DNA of 64,000 bases. Origin: Jiulongibacter sediminis (lineage in GTDB: Bacteria > Bacteroidota > Bacteroidia > Cytophagales > Spirosomataceae). The DNA lies in assembly GCF_001306455.1 (NCBI RefSeq), contig NZ_LGTQ01000009.1:248001-312000 (forward strand), read 5' to 3'. Position numbers and translations under genes: made by a program. The notes under the pieces were generated by a model. That model was given only the letters and a program-made list of their open reading frames with translations, made no database searches and was not told the DNA's origin. Every line of letters begins with the position of its first letter. Position 1 is the first letter of the stretch. Below, in pieces: positions 1 to 7,525 of the stretch.

Positions 1-667
1 CGCCAAAAGCATTTTCAGCTTTAACCAGTTCTTCCACCTTACGAGCAGAAAGTCCCTGATTGATGATTTTATGGAAAAGCTCTAATTGAAAAGCTTCGTC
101 TTCCAATGTAATTAGAGGGCGAGCCTGCCCCATTGAGATTTTGCCAAGCGTAATAGCGGATTGGATAACCGCCGGGAGTTGCAATAAACGAAGGTAATTA
201 TTGACCGTTGTACGGTTTTTACCAACACGGCTACCAAGTTCATTTTGCTTTAACCCGCAATCGTCAATCATTCGTTGGAAAGAAAGAGCTACCTCAATGG
301 CATTCAGATTTTGACGCTGAATGTTTTCAATCAAGGCCATTTCTAGCGAACGCTGATCGTCCACATTACGAATATAGGCTGGCACCTCATTTAGGCCAGC
401 AAGTTTGGAAGCTCTCAGACGTCTTTCGCCTGAAATAAGCTCGTATTCGCCATCAACTTCACGAACAGTCAGTGGCTGAATAATACCATGAACTTTGATA
501 GATTCAGCCAGTTCTTCGAGAGCTTCTTCATCAAACTCAGTTCTGGGTTGATGAGGATTTGCTTTGATTTTGGAAACCAAAACCTGCTGAACGCCCTCAA
601 AAGAGGCGACCTTTTTGGAAACTACGAGATCGCTGTCGCTCAATAGTGCACTTAATCCTTTCGCCAT
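1..667 (-). CDS. parB: ParB chromosome partitioning protein (partial, C-terminus off left edge)
   Basis: Binds parS sites as a CTP-dependent sliding clamp and works with ParA in chromosome segregation. About 222 N-terminal residues are visible. They begin MAKGLSALL, then show the ParB/Srx nuclease-like region with NPHQPRTEFDEEAL, the GERRLRASKLAG box (about residues 79-90) and the helix-turn-helix region with GKNRTTVNNYLRLLQLP. The C-terminal dimerisation domain lies beyond base 1. The ATG at 667 is one base past the parA stop codon, so the two genes are co-transcribed and probably translationally coupled. Assignment is firm from motifs and the parA neighbour. Confidence 0.95.
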   Translation of the reverse strand, partial: MAKGLSALLSDSDLVVSKKVASFEGVQQVLVSKIKANPHQPRTEFDEEALEELAESIKVHGIIQPLTVREVDGEYELISGERRLRASKLAGLNEVPAYIRNVDDQRSLEMALIENIQRQNLNAIEVALSFQRMIDDCGLKQNELGSRVGKNRTTVNNYLRLLQLPAVIQSAITLGKISMGQARPLITLEDEAFQLELFHKIINQGLSARKVEELVKAENAFG

Positions 668-668
668 C

Positions 669-1505
669 TTATGCCGCTATTGTGATTTCCGCCTTAAATT
701 CCGGAAGATTATTACGTCTGAGCATTTCTTTAGCAAGGTCCACGTAGCTGATAGCACCTTTGTTTTCGAGGAATTTGATGTCAAACTCTTCCCCTTTTTC
801 ACCGGAGAACATCAATAGAGCAGGTACGCCATAACTTGGAGCCTCGGCCAATTTTACATTGCGGGGCACGATGGTCTCAAAACACTCATCTTTGAAGTAG
901 TTGGTCACATCTTCCACCACCATTTTTGAGAGATTGGTACGACCATCGTACATGGTAAGTACATAACCTTCCATCTCTAAATCCGGGTTAAGACGCTTTT
1001 TAATGATTTCTACTGTGTTCTGCAGCTTTGCAATTCCTTCAAGAGCAAAATACTCGCACTGAACCGGAATCAGAACAGAATCTGAAGCCACAATAGAGTT
1101 AATTACCATGAGACCCAATGAAGGCGAGCAGTCAATGAAAATGAAATCATAATCACCTTTAATGGGCTCAAGTAATTCTTTTAGTATGTATTCACGAGCA
1201 ACCTGATTGACTATTTCTAACTCAAAACCAGCCAAATCAATGTGCGACGGTATGACGTCAAGGTTTGGGATCTCTGTTGAAAGAATGCAGTCTTTGATAT
1301 CTGATTCTCCTACCAGAGCTGAGTAAATATTGTCTTTGTACTCCTTGCTGTCTATCCCAAGACCAGAGCCGGCGTTTGCCTGCGGATCGGTGTCCACGAT
1401 CAGGATTTTATAGTCAAGAATAGCAAGAGAGGCAGATAGATTGATGGCCGTTGTCGTTTTTCCAACTCCACCTTTCTGATTGACAATAGAAACGATTTTT
1501 CCCAT
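669..1505 (-). CDS. parA: ParA/Soj family chromosome-partitioning ATPase
   Basis: A deviant-Walker ATPase that moves ParB-parS complexes over the nucleoid. It is 278 aa, a normal chromosomal Soj length with no N-terminal helix-turn-helix, which argues against a plasmid type Ia ParA. Visible motifs are the deviant Walker A KGGVGKTTT (residues 11-19) with the signature lysine, Walker A' VDTDPQAN (37-44) and Walker B FIDCSPSLG (about 122-130). It is first in the parA-parB operon. A TATATTTG -7 promoter element lies 21 nt upstream of the ATG. Confidence 0.96.
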   Translation of the reverse strand: MGKIVSIVNQKGGVGKTTTAINLSASLAILDYKILIVDTDPQANAGSGLGIDSKEYKDNIYSALVGESDIKDCILSTEIPNLDVIPSHIDLAGFELEIVNQVAREYILKELLEPIKGDYDFIFIDCSPSLGLMVINSIVASDSVLIPVQCEYFALEGIAKLQNTVEIIKKRLNPDLEMEGYVLTMYDGRTNLSKMVVEDVTNYFKDECFETIVPRNVKLAEAPSYGVPALLMFSGEKGEEFDIKFLENKGAISYVDLAKEMLRRNNLPEFKAEITIAA

Positions 1506-1526
1506 AGTTTTTGATTTTGAGGACTA

Positions 1527-1534
1527 CAAATATA
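1527..1534 (-). promoter_or_regulatory. Candidate promoter -7 element of parAB
   Basis: On the minus strand this reads TATATTTG, matching the Bacteroidota consensus TAnnTTTG, 21 nt before the parA ATG. I see no clear TTG -33 element at 19-21 nt spacing, so the call rests on the -7 box and its position. Confidence 0.5.
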
Positions 1535-1703
1535 GGTCTTTTGCACCCGCCTGAGTATTGAAAATTTAGTTTGTCGATAAGTTTTAAAAATGTGGATAAT
1601 TTATCCTGTTAAGGATAGGATGATCTTTTAGTTCAATGAAATATTTAAATATTACAAAATAAGGTTAATTTAGTACGCTTATTAACCCTTAACATTTACA
1701 ATT

Positions 1704-2129
1704 ATGAACACCAAATCGATTGTTGCCGGTCTATTAGCCGGCCTGACTCTTTTTCTACTTGGTTGGCTGATTTACGGCATTCTATTGGCCGATCTGTTTT
1801 CCGATATGGGTGGTACTGCCACCGGAGTCGCAAAGACAGATGAAGAAATGATGAGTTCTATTCACTGGCTGGTAATAGGTCAGATGGCCCTTGGTCTACT
1901 TCTTTCTTATATTTTCGCTAAATGGGCCAGTATTTCCACCTTCAGTGGCGGTGCCAAGGCGGGTGCTGTCATCGGTGCGTTTGTAGCTATTGGTTGGGAC
2001 TTTACCATGTTAGGAACTTCAAATGTGACATCGCTCTCATCCACTTTGCTGGATGTTGTCTTGATGATCATTCAAATGGCTCTGGCCGGAGCTGTTGCCG
2101 GCTGGTGGCTGGGAAGAGGTGACGCTTAG
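1704..2129 (+). CDS. Small four-helix membrane protein, function unknown
   Basis: A 141-aa protein with about four hydrophobic segments (roughly residues 7-29, 54-73, 82-105 and 112-136) rich in Gly and Ala, and short polar loops. It loosely resembles DUF1761-type membrane proteins, but I do not recognise the family with certainty. The ATG at 1704 follows an AT-rich leader. It stands alone, convergent with the hydrolase downstream, and a GC-rich terminator hairpin follows 14 nt after the stop. Confidence 0.8.
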   Translation: MNTKSIVAGLLAGLTLFLLGWLIYGILLADLFSDMGGTATGVAKTDEEMMSSIHWLVIGQMALGLLLSYIFAKWASISTFSGGAKAGAVIGAFVAIGWDFTMLGTSNVTSLSSTLLDVVLMIIQMALAGAVAGWWLGRGDA

Positions 2130-2143
2130 TCTTTTAAATCGAA

Positions 2144-2172
2144 AATCCCCGCGGCCAAGGGCTGCGGGGATT
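2144..2172. terminator. Bidirectional terminator hairpin
   Basis: AATCCCCGC (2144-2152) pairs with GCGGGGATT (2164-2172) around an 11-nt loop, between convergent genes ending at 2129 and 2197. A-rich and T-rich flanks are modest on each side, so it probably serves both directions. Confidence 0.7.
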
Positions 2173-2196
2173 GTTACTAAGCTAATCTAACCACTA

Positions 2197-3108
2197 TTAT
2201 AAGTTCTTCATAAAATCTATAGTTTCTGAAACAATCTCTCCCATTTTGCCATGCATATCATGGTTGGCGTCTGGCAGCAGATAGAATTCAGACTGTACTC
2301 TCTTTTTCGTTAGGAGAGATTCAAGTTTCTCTCCTTGCTCTGGTTTAATTAAATTATCATTCCCGCCATAGAAAAGAAGGGTGGTTGAGCACTGCCTGTC
2401 TACTGCAAAATAAGGACTGGCTCTTCGGTAAGCGTCCGGATTTTCTTCATATGGTTGTCCTATCAAAAGCTCGGTAAGGTTTCTGTTTTTGTCATCTTTT
2501 ATACCCTGATTAATGGTTTCATCAGTAAGGTCTGTGGGGGCTGCAATGGCGGTCACAGCTCTTATATTTCTCTTATCATATTTATAAGTATATGACAAAG
2601 CCAAATGCCCACCCGAGCTATAACCCCATAGCACAATTTCATCACTAAGATTGAGCACATTTTTGAGGCTGTCATGATGGTCAAAGAACAAGTCAAAATC
2701 CATCATCATATCATCAAAAGTTACGCTGTCAATTCCTGCCAGGCGGTGGTTAATATTGAAAATGGTAATATTAAGTTTCTGATTAGCAAAGTGTTGTGCT
2801 GCTTCGGCTAAAAAGCTCTTGTCAAGAAGACTCCAGCCCCCACCATGAACAAGGACCACAGAAACTGACTTTTTCTCAGGGTCAAGGCTGTCGACATGAG
2901 GTACGTAAACATCATAATTCTGAAACCTGTTTTCGCCATAAGACTGATTGAATTTGACGTCATACCATTGTACAGTTTGGTTAGTCATAAGGTTAACCAA
3001 AGGAGTTCTTTTTTTTTGCTGAGAAAAAGGAGAAACGTCAGCAACAAGTTCGCAGGACTGCAGAGCCAGTGAAGCTAAAACAATCCAATAGAGTAATCGT
3101 GTTTTCAT
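2197..3108 (-). CDS. Alpha/beta hydrolase lipoprotein (HSL/esterase-like)
   Basis: A 303-aa predicted serine esterase or lipase. The N-terminus is a lipoprotein signal peptide ending in the lipobox LQSC (Cys19), so it is probably membrane-anchored outside the cytoplasm. The oxyanion motif HGGGW is at 88-92, the nucleophile elbow GYSSGG at 162-167 (Ser164), a likely acid in YGGNDNLI (about 249) and the catalytic His in DANHDMHG (about 283). This order fits the carboxylesterase/BD-FAE-like fold. The natural substrate is unknown. It is a single gene between two terminator-like or promoter-containing gaps. Confidence 0.85.
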   Translation of the reverse strand: MKTRLLYWIVLASLALQSCELVADVSPFSQQKKRTPLVNLMTNQTVQWYDVKFNQSYGENRFQNYDVYVPHVDSLDPEKKSVSVVLVHGGGWSLLDKSFLAEAAQHFANQKLNITIFNINHRLAGIDSVTFDDMMMDFDLFFDHHDSLKNVLNLSDEIVLWGYSSGGHLALSYTYKYDKRNIRAVTAIAAPTDLTDETINQGIKDDKNRNLTELLIGQPYEENPDAYRRASPYFAVDRQCSTTLLFYGGNDNLIKPEQGEKLESLLTKKRVQSEFYLLPDANHDMHGKMGEIVSETIDFMKNL

Positions 3109-3261
3109 GATTTTAGCAGTTTGATTTATCTCTTTTTAAGAAAAATATATTCCAATGTTATTGGGCTACTTCCATGAATATTTTTTGCGAAACAAATTCC
3201 CCAAAGTTCCCCGAATGGGGCTGTAAGGGCTTTTTTGGGTTGAATTTCCCGTTTTTGCTCA

Positions 3262-3283
3262 TTTGAGAAAATCCTTTCTCAAA
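3262..3283. promoter_or_regulatory. Perfect 9-bp inverted repeat in intergenic region
   Basis: TTTGAGAAA (3262-3270), a 4-nt loop ATCC, then TTTCTCAAA (3275-3283). It sits in the 252-bp gap between the divergent hydrolase and coiled-coil genes, 77 nt before the latter's ATG. There is no T-tract, so an operator or a leader RNA hairpin is likelier than a terminator. No other gene was seen in this gap. Confidence 0.35.
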
Positions 3284-3360
3284 CAGGCTGCATTCCGGCT
3301 GGCGAAAGCTTAGGGAATAAGATTTTCAAGAAGATGGGCAACATCAAAAATTAGTTTATA

Positions 3361-4299
3361 ATGGAAAATTCAAACAAACAGAAAACAGGACTTGCTGCTA
3401 TTTTTTTGGGAGTAGGTTTTGCGGCTGCGGCCATGGTAGGGATATACCAATATCAAAATGCACAGGAAGCTGAGAAGTCTCTTGCTGCATCAGAAGAAAA
3501 AGCCCTCGACTTATCATCTCAGAAAACCGAGCTTGAAGATGAGGTAGCAACACTCTCTGCCGAGCTTGAAGCCAAAATTAAAGAATCTGAGGAAGCTGCA
3601 GCGGCCCTAAAAGAAATGGAAGAAAAAAGAGTCGCAAATAACAAGGCTTACTCTTTCAGAGCCAAGCAGGCTCGTGAGAAACTTGAAGCTGAGCAATTGC
3701 AGCGTCAAATGGAAATTGATAGTCTGAATGCACAACTGACGGAGTTAACCGCAATAAAAGATCAAATGGCTGAAGACCTGAAAGTAGTACCTATTCTGGA
3801 AGCAGAAAATTCAGACCTGAAAGCAGAGGTGCAAGCCTGGGAAATGAAATATGCTAAGCTTGAGGCTGATTTCAATGACTTATCAGATCGTTATCAGAAG
3901 CTGATTTATGACGCTCCGGCTGATAACTTCAAAATTGAGGTGACCGACAGAAGAGATAAACTGACCTCAAAAGCTAAGCGAGCTAAGAAAGTTACGGTTT
4001 CTTTCCTGATGCCTGAGTTTTTAATGAAAGAAATGAAAGGGAAAGAGACGCTTTATTTGAGCTTGTTTAACGAGAAAATTGAACCTCTTCCAGGTTATAT
4101 AAACGAAGTAAGCATTAACAGATCAAACGGAACTATTCCTGTGGCCGTACATGCTACGGAAACATATGATCCTAAAAACGGACCCGAGATTGTTAGTTTC
4201 GAGGTAGAGCTTTCAGAGGATCTGGAAGAAGGGTTTTACAAAGGAAAAGTCTACTCAGCGAATAATTATTACGGCACCATCGACTTTAGGTTAAGGTAA
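3361..4299 (+). CDS. Membrane-anchored coiled-coil protein, function unknown
   Basis: A 312-aa protein with a short cytoplasmic tail, one transmembrane segment (about residues 10-28), and then a long coiled coil (about 33-185) rich in Glu, Lys, Ala and Leu heptads. It ends in a predicted beta-rich domain (about 190-312). The C-terminal domain contains alternating strands ending GTIDFRLR and may be an extracytoplasmic binding domain. The layout resembles envelope spacer or scaffold proteins. No catalytic motif is seen. It is a single gene followed by a good intrinsic terminator. Confidence 0.85.
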   Translation: MENSNKQKTGLAAIFLGVGFAAAAMVGIYQYQNAQEAEKSLAASEEKALDLSSQKTELEDEVATLSAELEAKIKESEEAAAALKEMEEKRVANNKAYSFRAKQAREKLEAEQLQRQMEIDSLNAQLTELTAIKDQMAEDLKVVPILEAENSDLKAEVQAWEMKYAKLEADFNDLSDRYQKLIYDAPADNFKIEVTDRRDKLTSKAKRAKKVTVSFLMPEFLMKEMKGKETLYLSLFNEKIEPLPGYINEVSINRSNGTIPVAVHATETYDPKNGPEIVSFEVELSEDLEEGFYKGKVYSANNYYGTIDFRLR

Positions 4300-4335
4300 A
4301 AAATAGATACACTTACATGTTCTCAAACAAAAATG

Positions 4336-4361
4336 CCCGTCGGTCTCCGTCGGGTGTTTTT
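4336..4361 (+). terminator. Intrinsic terminator after the coiled-coil gene
   Basis: CCCG-T-CGG (4336-4343) pairs with CCG-T-CGGG (4347-4354) with a T-T mismatch and a 3-nt loop, followed by TGTTTTT. It lies 37 nt after the stop at 4299. Confidence 0.8.
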
Positions 4362-4420
4362 ATTTAATGGTCTTTCTGATTACCTGATTTTATGGTAATT
4401 TCAGGAAACTTACCTTAGCT

Positions 4421-5518
4421 ATGAAAAAAATAATTACCCTCTTATTACTGGGTCTTTGTGCTCAGTCCTTTGCCCAGATTAACTGTCCTCCGGGAACATA
4501 CTTTAATGGTTCCGGTTGTACCAATTGTTTAAAAGGAACATATAATCCTCTTCCTGGTCAGTTCGCATGTATAAATGCTCCCGAAGGGGCTTTTGTGCCT
4601 GTGGATAGTGCGGTGGCTTACGAGTTATGCCCTCCGGGAAAATTCAGTTCGGGAACAGGTAATGAAGAGTGCTTTGCCTGCGAACTTGGTAAATATAACC
4701 CGTCCTCGGGCCAAAATAGCTGTTTGTCAGCAGATGCCGGATTTTATGTACCCTCTACTGGATCTGTTACCCAGTCGGCCTGCCCGCCTGGCACTTTTCA
4801 GCCGGGCACGGGACAATTAAATTGTATAAATGCCACTCCCGGTTTCTACGTTCCAAACTTTGGAAGCACAAGTGCAATTCCGGCACCGGGTGGCGGTTTT
4901 GTGAAAGATGACAGTGCGTCTTCTTTTGAATTATGCCCACCGGGCCTTTTCAACGCCATGACCGGGAAAACATCTTGTGATTCCTGCTCAGAGGGTACCT
5001 ACAATAGCAAATATGGCCAGGTGGAGTGTATTGCTTGTTCGCCCGGGAGTTACAGCGGGGTGAAAGGCTCACAGGAGTGTCTTGAATGTCTATCAGGAAC
5101 ATACGCTACAAACAGTGGAGAAGTGAAGTGCTTTAAGTGTGAAGAGGGGACTTATGCTCCTTCGGCTGGAAGCTGGAACTGCACTGACTGCCAACCGGGA
5201 ACCTTTAATCCTATTACCGGACAAATTTCGTGTCAGCCATGTGCTGAGGGTTATTTTCAGCCAAATGCGGGTATGAACATTTGTCTGGCATGTGTGGCCT
5301 GTGATGATGGTAATCCGGAAACAATTGATCTCTGTGATGCCGTAACGGGCGACTGCATAAGTTTTACCAATGACGTCAAGCTTGAAGTAATGGGCAGTAT
5401 GTATCTTAAACCTATTCCCAAAGCTCCCGATAATCCTGAAGAGGGGCAGATTTATTTTGATAGTTTCCTCCGAAAAGTTCGTGTCTTTGATGGAGTAAAC
5501 TGGGTCAATATAAACTAG
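4421..5518 (+). CDS. Secreted cysteine-rich GCC2/GCC3 (ephrin-receptor-like) repeat protein
   Basis: A 365-aa secreted protein. The signal peptide is MKKIITLLLLGLCAQSFAQ. The body (about residues 20-310) is a run of roughly 15 units of 17-20 aa with the pattern CxPGTY...GQ..C, resembling GCC2/GCC3 or TNFR-type cysteine repeats better known from eukaryotic receptors. A CDDGNPETIDLCD segment follows (about 312), then a short C-terminal tail ending in VRVFDGVNWVNIN. Some units have lost one cysteine (for example ACINAPEGAF). The function is unknown; a surface or adhesive role is an inference. Confidence 0.85.
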   Translation: MKKIITLLLLGLCAQSFAQINCPPGTYFNGSGCTNCLKGTYNPLPGQFACINAPEGAFVPVDSAVAYELCPPGKFSSGTGNEECFACELGKYNPSSGQNSCLSADAGFYVPSTGSVTQSACPPGTFQPGTGQLNCINATPGFYVPNFGSTSAIPAPGGGFVKDDSASSFELCPPGLFNAMTGKTSCDSCSEGTYNSKYGQVECIACSPGSYSGVKGSQECLECLSGTYATNSGEVKCFKCEEGTYAPSAGSWNCTDCQPGTFNPITGQISCQPCAEGYFQPNAGMNICLACVACDDGNPETIDLCDAVTGDCISFTNDVKLEVMGSMYLKPIPKAPDNPEEGQIYFDSFLRKVRVFDGVNWVNIN

Positions 5519-5931
5519 CTGTTGTCGTCACTCAGTTTAGCGGCTTCAAAATAGAAGCCGGTGATATTTTTGAGCATTTTCACCAGATCATCAAAATTAG
5601 ATGGTTTAACAAAATAGGCGGCAGCCCCCATCGCGTACGCATTTTTGATTTCAGGTTCAGCCGCAGAAGTGGAAATAATAAGGACCGGGAGGTGTTGCAT
5701 ATTCTTACTGGATTTAATGTATTTCAACATTTCTCTACCGTCAATTTTGGGCATGTTGAGGTCCATCATCAGTATTGAGGGTAGCTGTTGATTTTCAAGT
5801 TTCTTTTTTAAAAGCTCTCCATCTTTGACAAACTCATAGGTGTACGATTCGCCAAGATCCTCAAAAGCTGATTCCATCAGAAACTGGTCGTCTTCGTCGT
5901 CTTCTGCAATAAGTATTTTATATTCCTGCAT
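5515..5931 (-). CDS. Single-domain response regulator (CheY/Rcp1-like receiver)
   Basis: A 138-aa stand-alone receiver. The acidic pocket is EDDEDD (10-15), the phosphoacceptor is Asp57 in MMDLNMPKIDG, the switch Thr/Ser is in ISTSA (about 86-90) and the conserved Lys109 is in FVKP. There is no output domain. I chose the ATG at 5931; a longer frame to 6006 would overlap the upstream kinase and lacks homology. It follows the kinase by 19 bp, so the two form a cognate pair in which the receiver may relay a signal to another protein. It ends 3 bp inside the convergent repeat-protein gene. Confidence 0.9.
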   Translation of the reverse strand: MQEYKILIAEDDEDDQFLMESAFEDLGESYTYEFVKDGELLKKKLENQQLPSILMMDLNMPKIDGREMLKYIKSSKNMQHLPVLIISTSAAEPEIKNAYAMGAAAYFVKPSNFDDLVKMLKNITGFYFEAAKLSDDNS

Positions 5932-5950
5932 TTTCTTTTTTTGAGTTTTC

Positions 5951-7312
5951 TCAGGCCGGGAAATACAAATGAAATTCAGCTCCTTCATTAACCTCTCCAT
6001 CGGCATCTATTTCTCCTCCATGGTTTTGCATAATTCTGGAGCAAATGGAAAGACCAATTCCCGTACCCTCTACATCGGATGTTTTCTCTAATCGACCAAA
6101 AACAGTGAACATTTTGTATTTGAATTGGCGATCAAAACCTTTGCCGTTATCCTTAACTACGATATGGTGATACATAGAGGGGATATCTCCTTTATACTTT
6201 ACTTTTCTATAAGCTTTGACACGGATAAAAGAGTTCACATCGTTTCTTCTGAATTTAATGGCATTACCAATGAGATTCTGGAAAAGCTGATAAATCTGTC
6301 CTTTATGCCCGGATATTTCAGGTAGTTCTCCAAGGTCTATTTCGATATCTTCCGTCTTGTCTTCAAAACTTTGTAAAACCTCATTAACCACGAGTTGAAG
6401 TTTTACATTCTCTTTCTCCGGTTCGTCTGAGAGTAAACGAGAGAGGCTGAGGAGGTCATTAATCAGGTTCGTCATGCGTTCTGACGACGCATCCATCCGC
6501 TGTAACAAGTTCAGGCCTTTTTCGTCAAGATTTTCGCTGTGATCGCGGGTGAGTTTGGTTGCAAACATCCTGATTTTTCGCAGTGGTTCCTGCAGGTCAT
6601 GGGAGGCTACGTAGGCATACTGCTCCAGCTCTTTATTTGACCTGTTGAGATTTTCCACGTTTTCCTGTAGAAGTTCCGTGGCTTCATCCCTTTTTTGTAG
6701 TTCACGGCTTACCAGAACAAAAGAATAGCCGAGAAAACCGAGCGTGGCTAACGTAAGAATAAACAGGAGGAAAGGCGTGAACTGTTCTTCAAATTCTTTG
6801 AGACGAAGTCTTCTTTTAAGAAGCAGTTTTTCATGTTGATCCACCTTATTAATTAGCTCATAAAAATCGCGGTTAATCTGTTCATTTTTAAAAATGAGCT
6901 CATTCTGAACGTATTTATATTTGGCAGAGCTGGTATCATTAATGACTTCCACCAGCAGACTCTGTATTCGGTTATCAACCTGTTCTTCCAGTTTCTCTGC
7001 GTAATACTGATGCACCTTATCCTCACGGGTGAGGCGGCTGAACTGCTGCAGCGAGTGTCGCATATAATTTTTCTCTTCCTGAAATTGATAGTAATAGGTA
7101 GTGTCTTTGGTGAGCAGGTAGCTCCTTTGCTCGGCAATAGCTGTATTAAAACCTGATTTCAGATTGGATATGGCCAATAACGTTTGGTTCGAGCGGTCAA
7201 TGATATCCGAGTACTCTTTAAAGGTGCTGAGCCGGTCAAAAGTGAGGACACTAAGAAGCAGCAGTACACTTAAAGAAATTCCGAAAATCAGATTTACGAG
7301 TTTTTTGTTCAT
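5951..7312 (-). CDS. Membrane sensor histidine kinase with CHASE3-like domain
   Basis: A 453-aa kinase. TM1 is about 8-25, an extracytoplasmic helical CHASE3-type sensor about 26-177 (SGFNTAIAEQRSYLLT), and TM2 about 178-201. A short coiled coil leads to HisKA with the phosphoacceptor His238 in YVASHDLQEPLRK. The ATPase domain has N box FQNLIGNAIKFRR, G1 VKDNGKGFD, F box FGRLEKT and G2 EGTGIGLSI. The SHDLQEPLRK form places it with phytochrome-like and Rcp-coupled kinases. It is transcribed with the receiver 19 bp downstream and lies divergent to the rpoN operon. Confidence 0.92.
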   Translation of the reverse strand: MNKKLVNLIFGISLSVLLLLSVLTFDRLSTFKEYSDIIDRSNQTLLAISNLKSGFNTAIAEQRSYLLTKDTTYYYQFQEEKNYMRHSLQQFSRLTREDKVHQYYAEKLEEQVDNRIQSLLVEVINDTSSAKYKYVQNELIFKNEQINRDFYELINKVDQHEKLLLKRRLRLKEFEEQFTPFLLFILTLATLGFLGYSFVLVSRELQKRDEATELLQENVENLNRSNKELEQYAYVASHDLQEPLRKIRMFATKLTRDHSENLDEKGLNLLQRMDASSERMTNLINDLLSLSRLLSDEPEKENVKLQLVVNEVLQSFEDKTEDIEIDLGELPEISGHKGQIYQLFQNLIGNAIKFRRNDVNSFIRVKAYRKVKYKGDIPSMYHHIVVKDNGKGFDRQFKYKMFTVFGRLEKTSDVEGTGIGLSICSRIMQNHGGEIDADGEVNEGAEFHLYFPA

Positions 7313-7333
7313 GATGGTTATGATTGCTCAAGA

Positions 7334-7351
7334 TGGGGAATTTCTTCCCCA
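7334..7351. promoter_or_regulatory. Inverted repeat upstream of the kinase gene
   Basis: TGGGGAA (7334-7340), TTTC, TTCCCCA (7345-7351), a perfect 7-bp inverted repeat 22 bp upstream of the kinase start and within the 213-bp divergent region towards rpoN. It may be an operator or a 5' leader hairpin. There is no other support. The rest of the gap is AT-rich and shows no gene. Confidence 0.3.
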
Positions 7352-7525
7352 AATAGCCACTAGGATTTTGTGGTTGTTTCCCTTGTTTCTTTTTGATGTT
7401 TAATTTTTAAATGGATTTAATTGTTTGATAATCAATGGTAAGTAAGCTTTTTTGGTCTCCTTTGATTCAGAAAAGAATGAACTGGACTTTCTTTTGAATA
7501 CCACCTTTATATAAAATGTTACCGT

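Noticed and set aside
1-1505. A chromosome origin or parS site near parAB
   Set aside because: I looked for a TGTTTCACGTGAAACA-like palindrome near parAB and noted only partial words elsewhere (for example near 42130 and 35004), and no dnaA or DnaA-box cluster. Absence here does not exclude a nearby site outside the window.
4421-5518. A CRISPR array or DNA-level tandem repeat
   Set aside because: The repetition is at the protein level (cysteine units) and the DNA copies diverge; they have no regular repeat-spacer structure. The same holds for the ELWxxDGT gene at 18870-21737.
7313-7525. A sigma-54 (-24/-12, TGGCAC-N5-TTGC) promoter near the rpoN operon
   Set aside because: No intact match was seen in the gap; TGGCAC words elsewhere (for example near 18338 and 48316) lack the paired TTGC at the right distance.
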